From NCBI GenBank assembly GCA_965216365.1, contig CBDCFT010000070.1:62001-126000 (forward strand): DNA of 64,000 nucleotides, read 5' to 3'. Below, piece after piece: positions 10,370-19,997 of the stretch. The notes under the pieces were generated by a model. It was not told where the DNA came from and searched no databases. It saw only the letters and a list, made by a program, of their open reading frames with translations. The translations under genes and the position numbers were made by a program. Source of the DNA: CBDCFT01 sp965216365 (GTDB taxonomy: Bacteria > Pseudomonadota > Gammaproteobacteria > Arenicellales > CBDCFT01). The stretch's first letter is position 1. The number at the start of each line of letters is the position of its first letter.

Positions 10370-12786
10370 TCACGAGCGCATACGGGAACCGCCGGGATCG
10401 ACCAGTGCTTCGGTCGTGCGCTGGGCGTGGCACATCTCGCCGAGTATTTCTATTTTGAAGTCAATTTCGTCCGCCATTTCCGCCGGCACGTAAGCCATGG
10501 CCACGCTCTCACCGGCACAATGACAAAAACCGCCGGATGTTGACCCAGCCGATCGCTTTACCGTCCTGCATAACCGGTTCGTTTCCGGTGGCATCAACAT
10601 TGTTTGATTCCACTACCAGGGTAACTAACCGGTATTTCGGGCCGTCTTTTACGGCTTTCTCTAACGCATTTCGACCTATGAAATCGCCCTTGTCGAGTTT
10701 TACAAAACGGTTCAAATTGGCCTCAAACGGCGTGTAGTCCGGCGTGTATTCCCGGGTAAAACTGCCAAAACTCTTTTCCAGTCGTAATGAATTCAGGCGC
10801 GCGTCCGCCAAAGTGACGCATATCGAACTCTCCACCGGCAGCACATAGCGCGTCGTAAACTGCGAGTTGATAATCCGATTTCATCCAGATCTCGTAGCCT
10901 AATTCGCCGGTAAAACTCACTCGTGCCACCAATGCGGGTGCATTTTCAATGTCCATCGGTCGAAATAGAAAAGAAACGAAATGTATCTTTCGATACGTCA
11001 TCACTGGCAACACGCGATAGTAGTTCGCGTGCGTTGGGTCCGGCGATGGAAAAAACCGGTCATCTCGGACGACAGGCTGCGTACTTGCACGCCGTTGTCC
11101 GGTAAATGCGCTTCGAACCAGCGCATGTGGTAACCCTCGGCAATACCGGAGCCAAAAATCATGAAATGGTTATCGGCGAGTTTCGCCACGGTAAAGTCAC
11201 CAATTAACCGGCCTTTCTCAATTCAGCATCGGCGCGAGCACGACCCTGCCGGTTGCGGGCATGGCGTTAGCTAATAATCCATCAAGCCAGTTTTGCGCAC
11301 CCGGGCCGGTGACATCGTATTTGGCGTAGTTGGAGATTTCTATCAGCCCGACACTTTGACGCACGGCCTGACATTCCCCGGCAACGGTTTCGAATGCGTT
11401 GGAACGCCTGAAGGTCGGTGTCTCGAACGGTTTTGTTCCTTCGGGGGCGTACCACAATGCATGTTCCAGTCCATAGTTCGCGCCAAACACTGCATTCTTT
11501 TCCTTTAATCGCTGATAAACCGGCGTGGTGCGCAAGGGCCGTGCGGCGGGCAGTTCTTCATTCGGGAACGTAATGGAAAAGCGACGGCTGTAATTTTCCC
11601 GCACCTTGGCATTGGTGTAAGAACGTGTCGCGAATTCGCCGAAGCGCGCCACATCCATGGCGAACACGTCGATACCGGGATCGCCGTCCACAATCCAGTT
11701 TGCCAGTGAAAGACCGACGCCACCGCCCTGGCTGAATCCCGCCATGACACCACAGGCGACGTAAAAGTTTTTTAAACCACGAACAGGACCGACCAGCGGG
11801 TTGCCGTCCGAGGCAAATGTAAACGGGCCGTTGATAACTTTTTTGATGCCTGCTTGTTCGACTGCCGGAAAATGTTGAAACGCGACTTCTAGGCTGGGCG
11901 CGATGCGATCAAGATCTTCGTTCAATAATTCATGACCAAATTCCCAGGGCGTGGTGTGTTCCGACCACGGCACGCAGGCTTTCTCGTAAGTGCCAACCAA
12001 CAAGCCGTTGTGTTCCGCGCGTGTGTAAATCTCCCCGCCAAAGTCGATACAGTGTGGTAGCTCGCCGTCGAATTCTTTTATCTCGGGTATATCTTCGGTA
12101 ATCAGATATTGATGTTCCATCGCTAAAATGGGTAGCTCGACTCCGACCATGCGACCGACTTCCCGCGCCCACAGTCCACCGGCGTTGACCACGATGTCGG
12201 TTTTGATTGTGCCTTGTTCCGTGACGACTTCCCAGCCACCCTCGCTGGTAGCGTTTAGTGCGGTGACGCGATTGTTGCGAACAATTTCAGCGCCGCCGAT
12301 GCGGGCTGCTTTGGCGTATGCGTTGGTCACGCCGGACGGATCGACGTGACCTTCGTTTGGGTCAAACAAAGCACCAACAAAATGTTCGATGTTGATTAAC
12401 GGGTGGCGTTGTTTGGCTTCCTCCAGCGAAATAAATTCGCTGTCCATGCCGAGATAACGCCCGCGTGCCTGGGCGATACGCAAAAAATCCAATCGTTCCG
12501 GCGTGTCGGCTGCCATGATGCCACCGGTAAGGTGAATGCCACAGGATTGACCGGAAATCTCTTCCAGTTCTTTATACAGCTTGATGGTGTAGTCCTGTAG
12601 CTTCGCGACATTGGGGTCGCTGTTAATGGTGTGCATGCCACCGGCAGCGTGCCAGGTCGAACCCGATGTGAGTTCCGAGCGTTCTATCAATACAACATCT
12701 TTCCAACCCAGTTTGGTGAGGTGATACAACACGCTGCAACCGACGACACCGCCACCGATAACAACTACTTGCGCATGGGTTTTCAT
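10370..12786 (-). CDS. Dimethylglycine/sarcosine dehydrogenase-type FAD enzyme with GcvT domain, frameshifted
   Basis: The N-terminal FAD domain begins VVVIGGGVVGCSVLYHL, and GSTWHAAG carries His46 at the position of the covalent flavin in dimethylglycine dehydrogenase. The C-terminal half is a GcvT-like folate domain (MIFGSGIAEGYHMRWF, FTGELGYEIWM, LNSLRLEKSFGSFTREYTPD, KGDFIGRNALEKA). Five frame changes (near 11220, 11053, 10965, 10801 and 10540) separate the pieces, and each is repaired by removing one base. Corrected length is about 805 residues, right for oxidative N-demethylases that pass the methyl carbon to tetrahydrofolate. It lies 27 bases after the MttB-like gene in an operon with tdh and kbl, supporting N-methyl amine breakdown. 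Whether the substrate is dimethylglycine, sarcosine or another N-methyl amino acid is open. Confidence 0.85.
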
Positions 12787-12813
12787 TATGAGTCCAAAAA
12801 TATTTGTTTAGAG

Positions 12814-14364
12814 TTAAAAATCGGTTGCTACACCGCCTTCGCGTTTGCGCTTTTCTACAAATTCGTCCAGTTCCTCTCGAATGGCAGGATCCAGTGCAGG
12901 TGGAGCATACTCGTTTAGAATCTTTTTATACAATCGATTAGCATGTTCCAATGCAATCGGTGAACCGGCTTCCTGCCAGGATTCAAAATTTCGCCAGTCA
13001 GATATCATAGGTTCGTAAAATGCGTTGCGATATCGGTCCTGGGTATGTTGCGTACCAAAAAAATGTCCACCGGGTCCGACATCACGCACGGCTTCCAGTG
13101 CGAGTTCGGCATCGTCAACTTTTAATGGCATAAAAAACTCTGCCGTCATTTGCAACAGGTCTGCATCAATAACAAATTTTTCAAAGGATGCGCACAAACC
13201 GCCTTCCATCCAGCCTGCGCCGTGCATGAGCAGGTTGCACCCGCCCATCATCGCCCCCCATAACGAAAACACGGATTCGTAAGCGGATTGGGCATCTACC
13301 GCATTGGCTGCGCACACATTGGATGAGCGATAGGGCAAGTTATAACGCCGCGCCAGTTGCCCACCGACCAACGCGGCTTTCATGTATTCCGGCGTACCAA
13401 AAGCAGGTGCGCCGGAACGCATGTCCACATTCGACGTGAAGCCGCCATAGACAAACGGCGAACCGGGGCGTACGATTTGACTGAGTACCATTCCGGCAAG
13501 TGCTTCGGCGTTTTGTTGCGCCAATGCACCAGCCACGGTTACTGGTGCCATAGCACCCGCCAGTGTGAATGGTGTGAGTACAACCACCTGATTGCGTGAG
13601 GCCATCTCAATAATGCCCTGCAACATGGGCGCATCCAGTCGCAACGGTGAGCTGGAATTGATAATAGTGAACAGACTGGGTTCATTGTCCAGTTGTTGGT
13701 TACTGATGCCGCGAGCGATACGTGTAATTTCCAGGGCGTCGAGATTGCGTTGCTGGCCCAGGGAGTAAACGTGAAAAACTTTGTCGGTAAGCGTCACGAA
13801 ATCGCGCAGGCATTCAAGGTGGCGAATAGAGGCGTGCAAATCCACTGGCTCCACAGGGTATCCGCCAAAGCAGTGAATAATATTCAGGTTTTGACCGAGC
13901 TTTAGGAAATCTTGGTAGTCTTGATGATTACCCGCGCGACGTCCGTTGTCGGTATCCGATGCGTTAGGTGCGCTGGCGACGGATGCGAAGCAGGCAACTT
14001 CACCTCCGATTTCGAGATCGTGTTCCGGATTGCGTGAGTGTAAGGTGAATGACGGGATGGTTTTTGCTAAAGCTTCATCGATCATGTCACGATCAATGCG
14101 AACACGTTCATCGTCAACGGTCGCGCCCGCTTGTTGCATCAAATCACGTGCTTGCGGCAACAGGAAGTCCAGTCCAATTTCTTCCAGAATAGTGAGCGAT
14201 GCAAAGTGAATGGCCTCTAATTCATCGGTGGATACCGCTTCAACCGGCCTGAATGGATTGCGAATACGCGCCCAGGGTTTTTGTCGCAGTGTGCCCGGAG
14301 TTTCGGTTGACGTGGTGCGCCTTCGCCGCCGCGAGCGTTTCCCGTTAGTTGCGATTACCGGCAT
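12814..14364 (-). CDS. MttB-superfamily (trimethylamine methyltransferase-like) protein, non-pyrrolysine
   Basis: A complete 516-residue protein with an Arg-rich N-terminus (KRSRRRRRTT) and RNPFRPVEAVSTDELEAIHF, as in many proteobacterial MttB-like proteins. The TIM-barrel signature segments FVYGGFTSNVDMRSGAPAFG and GAMMGGCNLLMHGAGWMEGG are present. There is no in-frame TAG, so it does not need pyrrolysine; non-Pyl members include glycine-betaine methyltransferases that move a methyl group to a corrinoid protein. No corrinoid protein gene is seen nearby, so the acceptor is unclear. The ATG directly abuts the tdh stop (TAAATG), and a DMGDH-like gene follows, as expected for quaternary amine catabolism. 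Confidence 0.85.
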   Translation of the reverse strand: MPVIATNGKRSRRRRRTTSTETPGTLRQKPWARIRNPFRPVEAVSTDELEAIHFASLTILEEIGLDFLLPQARDLMQQAGATVDDERVRIDRDMIDEALAKTIPSFTLHSRNPEHDLEIGGEVACFASVASAPNASDTDNGRRAGNHQDYQDFLKLGQNLNIIHCFGGYPVEPVDLHASIRHLECLRDFVTLTDKVFHVYSLGQQRNLDALEITRIARGISNQQLDNEPSLFTIINSSSPLRLDAPMLQGIIEMASRNQVVVLTPFTLAGAMAPVTVAGALAQQNAEALAGMVLSQIVRPGSPFVYGGFTSNVDMRSGAPAFGTPEYMKAALVGGQLARRYNLPYRSSNVCAANAVDAQSAYESVFSLWGAMMGGCNLLMHGAGWMEGGLCASFEKFVIDADLLQMTAEFFMPLKVDDAELALEAVRDVGPGGHFFGTQHTQDRYRNAFYEPMISDWRNFESWQEAGSPIALEHANRLYKKILNEYAPPALDPAIREELDEFVEKRKREGGVATDF

Positions 14365-15393
14365 TTAGTTTTCCCAGGTGAGCAATACTTTGCCGGACTC
14401 GCCGCTTTGCATTGCATCAAAACCTTTTTGAAAATCGTTAATACTAAAACGATGTGTAATGACCGGCGATAAATCAAGTCCGCTTTGTAACATGGCGACC
14501 ATTTTGTACCAAGTATCGAACATCTCACGACCGTAAATACCGCGCAGGTTGAGACTCTTGAAAATAATCTCATTCCAGTTAACGGCGAAGTCTTTTGGCG
14601 GTATGCCTAACAGCGCAATATTGCCACCGTGATGCATGAGTTCCAGCATTTGTCGAAACGCAGTCGGATTGCCGGACATCTCCATGCCTACATCGAATCC
14701 TTCTTTCATCCCGAGTTCCGGAATGATTGTTGTTAAATCATTTTTCTTTACGTTGATAGTCCGTGTTGCGCCCATTTTTTCTGCCAGCCGCAAACGGTAA
14801 TCGTTAATATCGGTTACGACAATGTGACGCGCACCAACATGACGTGCGATGGCGCAAGCCATGACACCAATCGGGCCGGCACCGGTAATGAGCACATCTT
14901 CGCCGACCAGATCATAAGCCAACGCCGTATGTGCGGCATTGCCAAACGGGTCGAGAATAGCTGCGGTTTCGTCGTTGACATCGAGCGGTATGGGATAAAC
15001 ATTATGTGCTGGTATGGACAAGTATTCCGCAAAGCTGCCCGGTCGATTAACGCCGACGCCGATGGTATCTTTGCACAAATGTTCGCGACCGGCGCGGCAG
15101 TTACGGCATTGTCCACACACAATGTGTCCTTCGCCGGACACGCGTTCGCCGATTTTGATGCCGTTCACGTCGCGTCCGACTTCGGTAACCACACCGACGT
15201 ATTCATGGCCCACGATCATAGGCACCGGGATGGTGGCCTGCGCCCATTCATCCCAGTTATAAATATGCATGTCCGTGCCACAAATCGCGGAGGTGTTGAT
15301 TTTAATCAATACATCGTCGTGACCGACTTCGGGTAATGGCCGGTCGTCCATCCAAAGACCTTGCTCCTTTTTCAATTTAACCAGCGCTTTCAT
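14365..15393 (-). CDS. tdh: L-threonine 3-dehydrogenase
   Basis: Zinc- and NAD-dependent enzyme oxidising threonine to 2-amino-3-ketobutyrate. At 342 residues it matches the usual length. Catalytic zinc ligands are Cys38 (SAICGTDMHIYNWDEW), His63 and Glu64 (GHEYVG). The structural zinc uses Cys93, 96, 99 and 107. The Rossmann motif is GAGPIGVMACAIA. The gene starts 9 bases after kbl, giving the standard threonine-to-glycine pathway: Tdh, then Kbl splits the product into glycine and acetyl-CoA. Here the pair heads an operon with two N-methyl amine genes rather than standing alone. Confidence 0.97.
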   Translation of the reverse strand: MKALVKLKKEQGLWMDDRPLPEVGHDDVLIKINTSAICGTDMHIYNWDEWAQATIPVPMIVGHEYVGVVTEVGRDVNGIKIGERVSGEGHIVCGQCRNCRAGREHLCKDTIGVGVNRPGSFAEYLSIPAHNVYPIPLDVNDETAAILDPFGNAAHTALAYDLVGEDVLITGAGPIGVMACAIARHVGARHIVVTDINDYRLRLAEKMGATRTINVKKNDLTTIIPELGMKEGFDVGMEMSGNPTAFRQMLELMHHGGNIALLGIPPKDFAVNWNEIIFKSLNLRGIYGREMFDTWYKMVAMLQSGLDLSPVITHRFSINDFQKGFDAMQSGESGKVLLTWEN

Positions 15394-15402
15394 TACAGGG
15401 AT

Positions 15403-16599
15403 TTAAATTACTTTTAATTGGCGGCCGACTTTTTCGAATGCTGCCAACGCACGTTCGATATGCTCGGTAGTCAACGCCGCTGACATCTGAGTACGGATAC
15501 GCGCCGCGCCTTTTGGCACGACGGGATAGGAAAATCCAATGACGTAAATGCCTTCCTCCAATAGTTGTTTTGCCATATCCTGGGCCAGGCGTGCATCGCC
15601 CAGCATGATGGGGATTATAGGGTGTGAACCTTCTACGAGGTCAAAACCGAGAGCCTGTAAACCATCGCGAAAGACAATGGTGTTTGTATTCAAACGTTCG
15701 CGCAGGCCGCCCGATTGTTGCAACATCTCCAACACAGTGATGGATGTTTCGACGATAGGCGGTGCCAGGGAATTGGAAAACAAGTAAGGGCGTGAGCGTT
15801 GTCGTAGCCAATCGACGATGGTTTTATCGGCAACGGTATAACCACCGGAGGCACCACCTAATGCCTTGCCCAGAGTGCCGGTCATAATGTGGACGCGTCC
15901 CTGGACATGCCAGTGCTCGTGGGTACCACGGCCATGATCACCGACGAAACCCACAGCATGGGAATCGTCCACCATCACTAAAGCGTCGTATTGTTCCGCG
16001 AGATCGCAAATTGCCGGCAAGTTCGCATACGTGCCGTCCATGGAAAATACACCGTCAGTTGCAATCAGGCGAAAACGTTGCTCCTGGGAGTCGCGCAGGC
16101 AGTTTTCCAGTTCCTGCATGTCGTTATTGGGATAACGAAACCGCTTTGCTTTACACAAACGGACGCCGTCGATAATGCTGGCATGGTTCAAGGCGTCGCT
16201 GATAGTGGCGTCGTCTTCTCCGAGTAAAGTCTCGAACAGTCCGGTGTTGGCGTCGAAGCAGGACGAATACAGAATCGCATCGTCAAACCCGAGAAACTCA
16301 CTCAGTCGCGCTTCCAGCTCTTTGTGAATATCTTGTGTGCCGCAAATAAACCGCACCGACGACATTCCAAAACCGTGTCGATCGAGTGCGGCATGGGCGG
16401 CTTTTATCACACCGGGGTGGTTGGATAGGCCGAGGTAATTATTTGCGCATAGATTGATGACATCTGTGCTGCTGCCGTCATCCAGCACTGTGATGGCAGC
16501 GTCTTGCGCCGACGCGATTTTTCGTTCTTCTTTGTATAACCCTTGTTCGCGAATCGAATCGAGTTCGTTATTGAGGTGTTGCACTAAAGAGATGCTCAT
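15403..16599 (-). CDS. kbl: Glycine C-acetyltransferase (2-amino-3-ketobutyrate CoA ligase)
   Basis: PLP enzyme of the alpha-oxoamine synthase family, cleaving 2-amino-3-ketobutyrate with CoA to glycine and acetyl-CoA. PLP lysine is Lys245 in TGTLGKALGGASGG; DDSHAVGFVG holds the PLP aspartate. ATG at 16599 gives 398 residues and an N-terminus (SLVQHLNNELDSIREQGLYK) that aligns with known Kbl proteins. An in-frame GTG at 16632 would add 11 residues and seems less likely. First gene of the kbl-tdh-mttB-DMGDH operon; the promoter should lie in 16600-16775. Confidence 0.96.
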   Translation of the reverse strand: MSISLVQHLNNELDSIREQGLYKEERKIASAQDAAITVLDDGSSTDVINLCANNYLGLSNHPGVIKAAHAALDRHGFGMSSVRFICGTQDIHKELEARLSEFLGFDDAILYSSCFDANTGLFETLLGEDDATISDALNHASIIDGVRLCKAKRFRYPNNDMQELENCLRDSQEQRFRLIATDGVFSMDGTYANLPAICDLAEQYDALVMVDDSHAVGFVGDHGRGTHEHWHVQGRVHIMTGTLGKALGGASGGYTVADKTIVDWLRQRSRPYLFSNSLAPPIVETSITVLEMLQQSGGLRERLNTNTIVFRDGLQALGFDLVEGSHPIIPIMLGDARLAQDMAKQLLEEGIYVIGFSYPVVPKGAARIRTQMSAALTTEHIERALAAFEKVGRQLKVI

Positions 16600-16775
16600 T
16601 TGGTCGACATTGGCGCAATTTAACTTTTGCACGCAATTGTAACGGCAAAGCCAGTGTTTTACCGGACTCGAAATACCTGGGTAGGTTCACATTTACGCTG
16701 GAGAAAGACCTTTTAACGAGGTAGCGGCCCGCGACGTACGCTGCTGGCCGCGCATTCGGAACTTCGGGTGGTGGT

Positions 16776-17027
16776 TTAGGACCCGGTCAAACCGACCAGA
16801 TCAGGGTTTTCGTCAGAATCGTTACGAAACTTGAGGCCTTTGCCGGATGACGACAGTTCGAGCCGCCGATCACGCAAGGCTTTTTCCTTGCAATCGCGCC
16901 GCAGCATATCCAGCCCATTGGCTTCCAAGTCATACTCCGGGGCGACGCCACCATGTTGTTCTAAATACGCAATACACTGCGCGGCTTGCCAGCGATCTAT
17001 TTGCTGTAAATCGGCCACATTCATCAC
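16776..17027 (-). CDS. Small hypothetical protein
   Basis: An 83-residue acidic protein preceded by GGGGAAG, a fair ribosome site, with a GTG or the following ATG as start. It is rich in Leu, Asp, Glu and Arg with no membrane segment (QQIDRWQAAQCIAYLEQHGG, RRDCKEKALRDRRLELSSSG). I do not recognise a family. It lies 176 bases upstream of kbl on the same strand and may share its transcript. Open frames on the opposite strand here look like shadows. Confidence 0.55.
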   Translation of the reverse strand: MMNVADLQQIDRWQAAQCIAYLEQHGGVAPEYDLEANGLDMLRRDCKEKALRDRRLELSSSGKGLKFRNDSDENPDLVGLTGS

Positions 17028-17120
17028 GTCTTCCCCAAGATATCGAGTCAGCGGAACAATGTAGACACAATATGTAGTGGTGTCAACCTGAATGAAGTCG
17101 GAATGGTTGAACCCAAAAGA

Positions 17121-17145
17121 AAAAGCCTGGCGATGCCGGGCTTTT
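17121..17145 (-). terminator. Rho-independent terminator-like hairpin
   Basis: An 11-base-pair stem (AAAAGCCTGGC with GCCGGGCTTTT, one G-T pair) and a three-base loop. On the minus strand the stem is followed by TTTTTCTTTT, a good U-tract; on the plus strand only four T bases follow. No minus-strand gene lies just upstream, so it may block antisense read-through into the kbl operon. Confidence 0.55.
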
Positions 17146-17310
17146 CAAGGGAGGACGTTTTCTATCAACTACTGTATCCCGCTACATACGATACGGTGTT
17201 TACCGTGGCGAACGTGATTGGCATGGCCATTATTGTCACAAAGAGATGGTTGGATACGGACTTCATTTCTTAGTATCTTTCGTTTAAAGCCAAAACAAAT
17301 TTTTAAGCAT

Positions 17311-17833
17311 GTGAACACAAAATTCAAAACATTTTGTTTTCTTGCTGGAGTTTCTATTACGTCAATTATCCTTGCGTCGGAGCCGGTAAAAATAGTTGTA
17401 TTCGACGCTGCGATTGTCGATACCAGTCTGGAAGGGGAAATGCTAGGGGAAAACCCAGATGAAACCCGCCGCTTAAAAGAACTGGGTGATCAAGTTCGTG
17501 GCAGTCTGAATGCTTCGGGTAAATACTCGGTAATGGATACTGGGTCCGTGGCGCAGGAGTTGGATGAAACGCTCGAGCCGTGTGCGTTATTTGCACGATT
17601 GCAATGACTGCGAATTACCTATCGCAAAGTCATTACAGGCGGAGCAACTAATGGTGATGTGGGTGCAAAAGGTGAGCAATCTGATTCTAAATTTCAACAT
17701 TGTCATTAAAGATGTTGAGAGCGGTAAGGTCGTTAACTCGTCATTTGTCGATATTCGTTCCAATACCGATAAGTCATGGCAAAAAGGTGTTGATTACATG
17801 CTGCGCAATCGTATATTGGACGAATCAAACTGA
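17311..17833 (+). CDS. Exported DUF3280/DUF2380-like protein, frameshifted
   Basis: GTG at 17311 begins a signal peptide (NTKFKTFCFLAGVSITSIIL). The mature part reads IVVFDAAIVDTSLEGEMLG and NASGKYSVMDTG. A one-base insertion near 17572 shifts the frame; removing it gives RVRYLHDCNDCELPIAKSL, LMVMWVQKVSNLILNFNIV and VDIRSNTDKSWQKGVDYML. This pattern, with a CNDC pair and WVQKVSNLILN, matches an uncharacterised periplasmic family often seen in methylotrophic and alcohol-oxidising proteobacteria. Corrected length is about 173 residues. Function unknown; probably periplasmic. Confidence 0.65.
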
Positions 17834-17907
17834 ATTGCTAATAAAAGTATCGTTTTACTCATCGTCGATTACATAGTTAGCCGGCAACCCTCCCCCAATC
17901 GCCCAGT

Positions 17908-18703
17908 TTGGTCTATTTGATTTTTATAATCGCCGGTGGCGTAGGTGGTTTACTCATTGGCCTTATCGGTACCGGCAGCAGTTTAGTCATGCTGCCTACT
18001 CTGATTTTCATATTCGCCGGTTTGTTTCCCGAATACGATTATCTGCGTCTCGCGGTCGGCACCACTGTTGCGGCGATGACATTTGGTGCAGTGACGGCAG
18101 CGATTACGCATTGGCGTGCAGGTAATGTGGAAGTGCCGATATTTAAAACGATGATTGTTGCCTATGTTCTGGGGGCGTTGGCCGGGGCATGGATAAATCG
18201 TTTTATGCCTACGCAATGGCTCAAGGTTTACCTGGGTCTTGTGCTTTTTTTGATCGGTATGCAAATGTTGTTCAGCATCACTACCACCGTACAGGATCGT
18301 GCGGCAAAGATCGCGCAGCCGAAGACGATGCAGCCGGTGTTTTTCCTGATCGCGACAATTACCAGCATGGGTGGGCGTTGCATCGGGTATGTTGGCGATT
18401 CCGTATTTGTCCCGCTTCCCGATGACAATGCAGCGTGTTATCGGCACGTCGACTACCGGTGCCGCGGTGTTTACAGTGGCCGGTTTGATCGGCTACGTTA
18501 GCGCTGGATGGAACATGAGCAACCTACCATCCGCTGCAGATCGGGTTTATTTATTTGCCGGCATTTATCATTATGTCGACCATGCTGGTTATCTGCGTAC
18601 CGTTAGGCGTTCGGATCGCGGAAGCGTGCGAATGATAAACTGTTAAAAAAAGCGTTTCGGTATTTTCCTGATTGTTTCGTCGTTAGTAATTGGTTTGCGT
18701 TAA
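17908..18703 (+). CDS. TauE/SafE-family sulfite/organic anion exporter, frameshifted
   Basis: A membrane permease with the family's N-terminal signature (GGVGGLLIGLIGTGSSLVML) and its repeated second half (GVASGMLAIPYLSRFPMTMQ, GTSTTGAAVFTVAGLIGY). Four one-base insertions, near 18370, 18535, 18628 and 18655, break the frame. Correcting them yields IGFIYLPAFIIMSTMLVICV and a normal tail (KKAFGIFLIVSSLVIGLR) ending at 18703. About 260 residues and eight membrane segments are expected. The proposed TTG start at 17908 is weak and the true start may be hidden by another indel. Substrate unknown. Confidence 0.75.
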
Positions 18704-18739
18704 TCGCGAGGTATATCATCAAAACTTAAGGAAAACAAA

Positions 18740-19213
18740 ATGAAACTCGAAGGTTCATGTCACTGTGGTGCGGTGAATTTTACATTGCAATCATTGCATC
18801 CCTATCCATTTAATCTATGTTATTGCTCTATTTGCCGCAAGACAGCCGGTGGTGGTGGGTTTGCCATCAATCTGGATGGTGACTACAACTCGTTAGTGGT
18901 AAGGAGGCAAGAACATATAACCATCTACCAAGCGACCATTGACGGCGAACAAAGCCCGAGTCAACGAAGTTTCTGCCGGCACTGTGCAAGTGCGTTGTGG
19001 GTGTGGGACCCGCGCTGGCCAGATCTGGTGCATCCGTTTTCCTCAGTCATCGATACGGAGTTACCGAAGCCACCAGAACGCACTCATCTCATGTTGGCGT
19101 CGAAAGCGCCGTGGGTGGAACCCTGTTTGCGGGAGGGTGATCAGCAATTCGATAATTATCCCGAAGAATCGATTGCCGAATGGCATGATCGATTGGGATT
19201 GCGATTAGGATAG
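18740..19213 (+). CDS. GFA-family (glutathione-dependent formaldehyde-activating-like) protein
   Basis: A 157-residue protein with the zinc-binding Cys pattern of the GFA/CENP-V fold: CHCGAV at the N-terminus, CYCSICRKTAGGG, then FCRHCASALWVW. Ribosome site AAGGA precedes the ATG. Family members were named after formaldehyde-glutathione adduct formation, but most have no proven activity. It stands alone between a TauE-like gene and a convergent YIP1 gene; a methyl-group catabolic lifestyle would make a formaldehyde link plausible but unproven. Confidence 0.85.
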   Translation: MKLEGSCHCGAVNFTLQSLHPYPFNLCYCSICRKTAGGGGFAINLDGDYNSLVVRRQEHITIYQATIDGEQSPSQRSFCRHCASALWVWDPRWPDLVHPFSSVIDTELPKPPERTHLMLASKAPWVEPCLREGDQQFDNYPEESIAEWHDRLGLRLG

Positions 19214-19271
19214 ATCGAATCAAGCATCATGTCCGCTGCTATGCGGACTTTGTTTCACTTCTTTCAGTCCT

Positions 19272-19916
19272 TTACGAAAATCGCCGTGTTTTACCGGCTT
19301 CTTCCGGCGTTATGTCTCCCACACCTTCCACGGTGCTTCCCATTTTTTCTATACGCGATTCGAAATGACGGCCCATGCGTTCACTGTTGATATTCCAGAT
19401 CAGCATTACAATCCCTAATATCCCCATCACAATCATGGCAGTATTTCGCGCCAGTCGATGAACTTCTACACTCGCCGTAAACATCAGAAAAGTTCCCCAG
19501 GCAACGCCGATTATAGTGCCGGCGTAGGGGATTAAACTCAGAACCGCTACTATTGGATAAATCGCTGCGGCAAAAGCGACGCAGCGATAACCCGTCGCAA
19601 AGGATTCGCTGGAACCCATGAGTTTCCAGATCACGAACATGATTCCAGCTGCGATAAAACTCGTTATCAACGCCATAACCGGTACGAAAACAATGGCGCT
19701 AAATCCAACTGCCATAGCACCGATACGGCCGCCACCGAATAACGAAAACAGGGTCAGAACCACACCCATGATCGCTGCCATCACCAGCAAAAAAATAATA
19801 GGTTCGGCTAAGCCACCGTCGCGCTTCATGTTGCGGTAAAAATCGGTTGGATTAGTGATGACACTTACGGCGTCATCTACGATATTCGATATGTCAAATT
19901 TAGAATCATTCGTCAT
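19272..19916 (-). CDS. YIP1-family integral membrane protein
   Basis: A 214-residue protein with a short cytoplasmic head containing NPTDFYRNMKRDGGLAEP, the usual entry motif of bacterial YIP1 proteins (DUF1282-like). Five hydrophobic segments follow (IIFLLVMAAIMGVVLTLF, FVPVMALITSFIAAGIMFVI, AAAIYPIVAVLSLIPYAG and two more) and then a charged tail. Function in bacteria is unknown. It ends near and convergent to the GFA gene. Confidence 0.8.
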   Translation of the reverse strand: MTNDSKFDISNIVDDAVSVITNPTDFYRNMKRDGGLAEPIIFLLVMAAIMGVVLTLFSLFGGGRIGAMAVGFSAIVFVPVMALITSFIAAGIMFVIWKLMGSSESFATGYRCVAFAAAIYPIVAVLSLIPYAGTIIGVAWGTFLMFTASVEVHRLARNTAMIVMGILGIVMLIWNINSERMGRHFESRIEKMGSTVEGVGDITPEEAGKTRRFS

Positions 19917-19997
19917 GGTTGTCTTTATTATCTGGAGGTCTCTTTTATCTATTATAAATTGCGTATCACGTTGCAGTGACAGTTTACCTTTGCCGTG

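Noticed and set aside
12814..14364. Pyrrolysine-containing methyltransferase
   Set aside because: No in-frame TAG in the whole 516-codon frame.
14824..15336. 170-residue open frame antisense to tdh
   Set aside because: The sense frame is a complete, motif-perfect threonine dehydrogenase; the antisense product resembles nothing.
16847..17077. Plus-strand small open frames opposite the 83-residue hypothetical gene
   Set aside because: Low-complexity Ser/Arg/Cys composition and no ribosome site; the minus-strand frame has GGGGAAG and normal composition.
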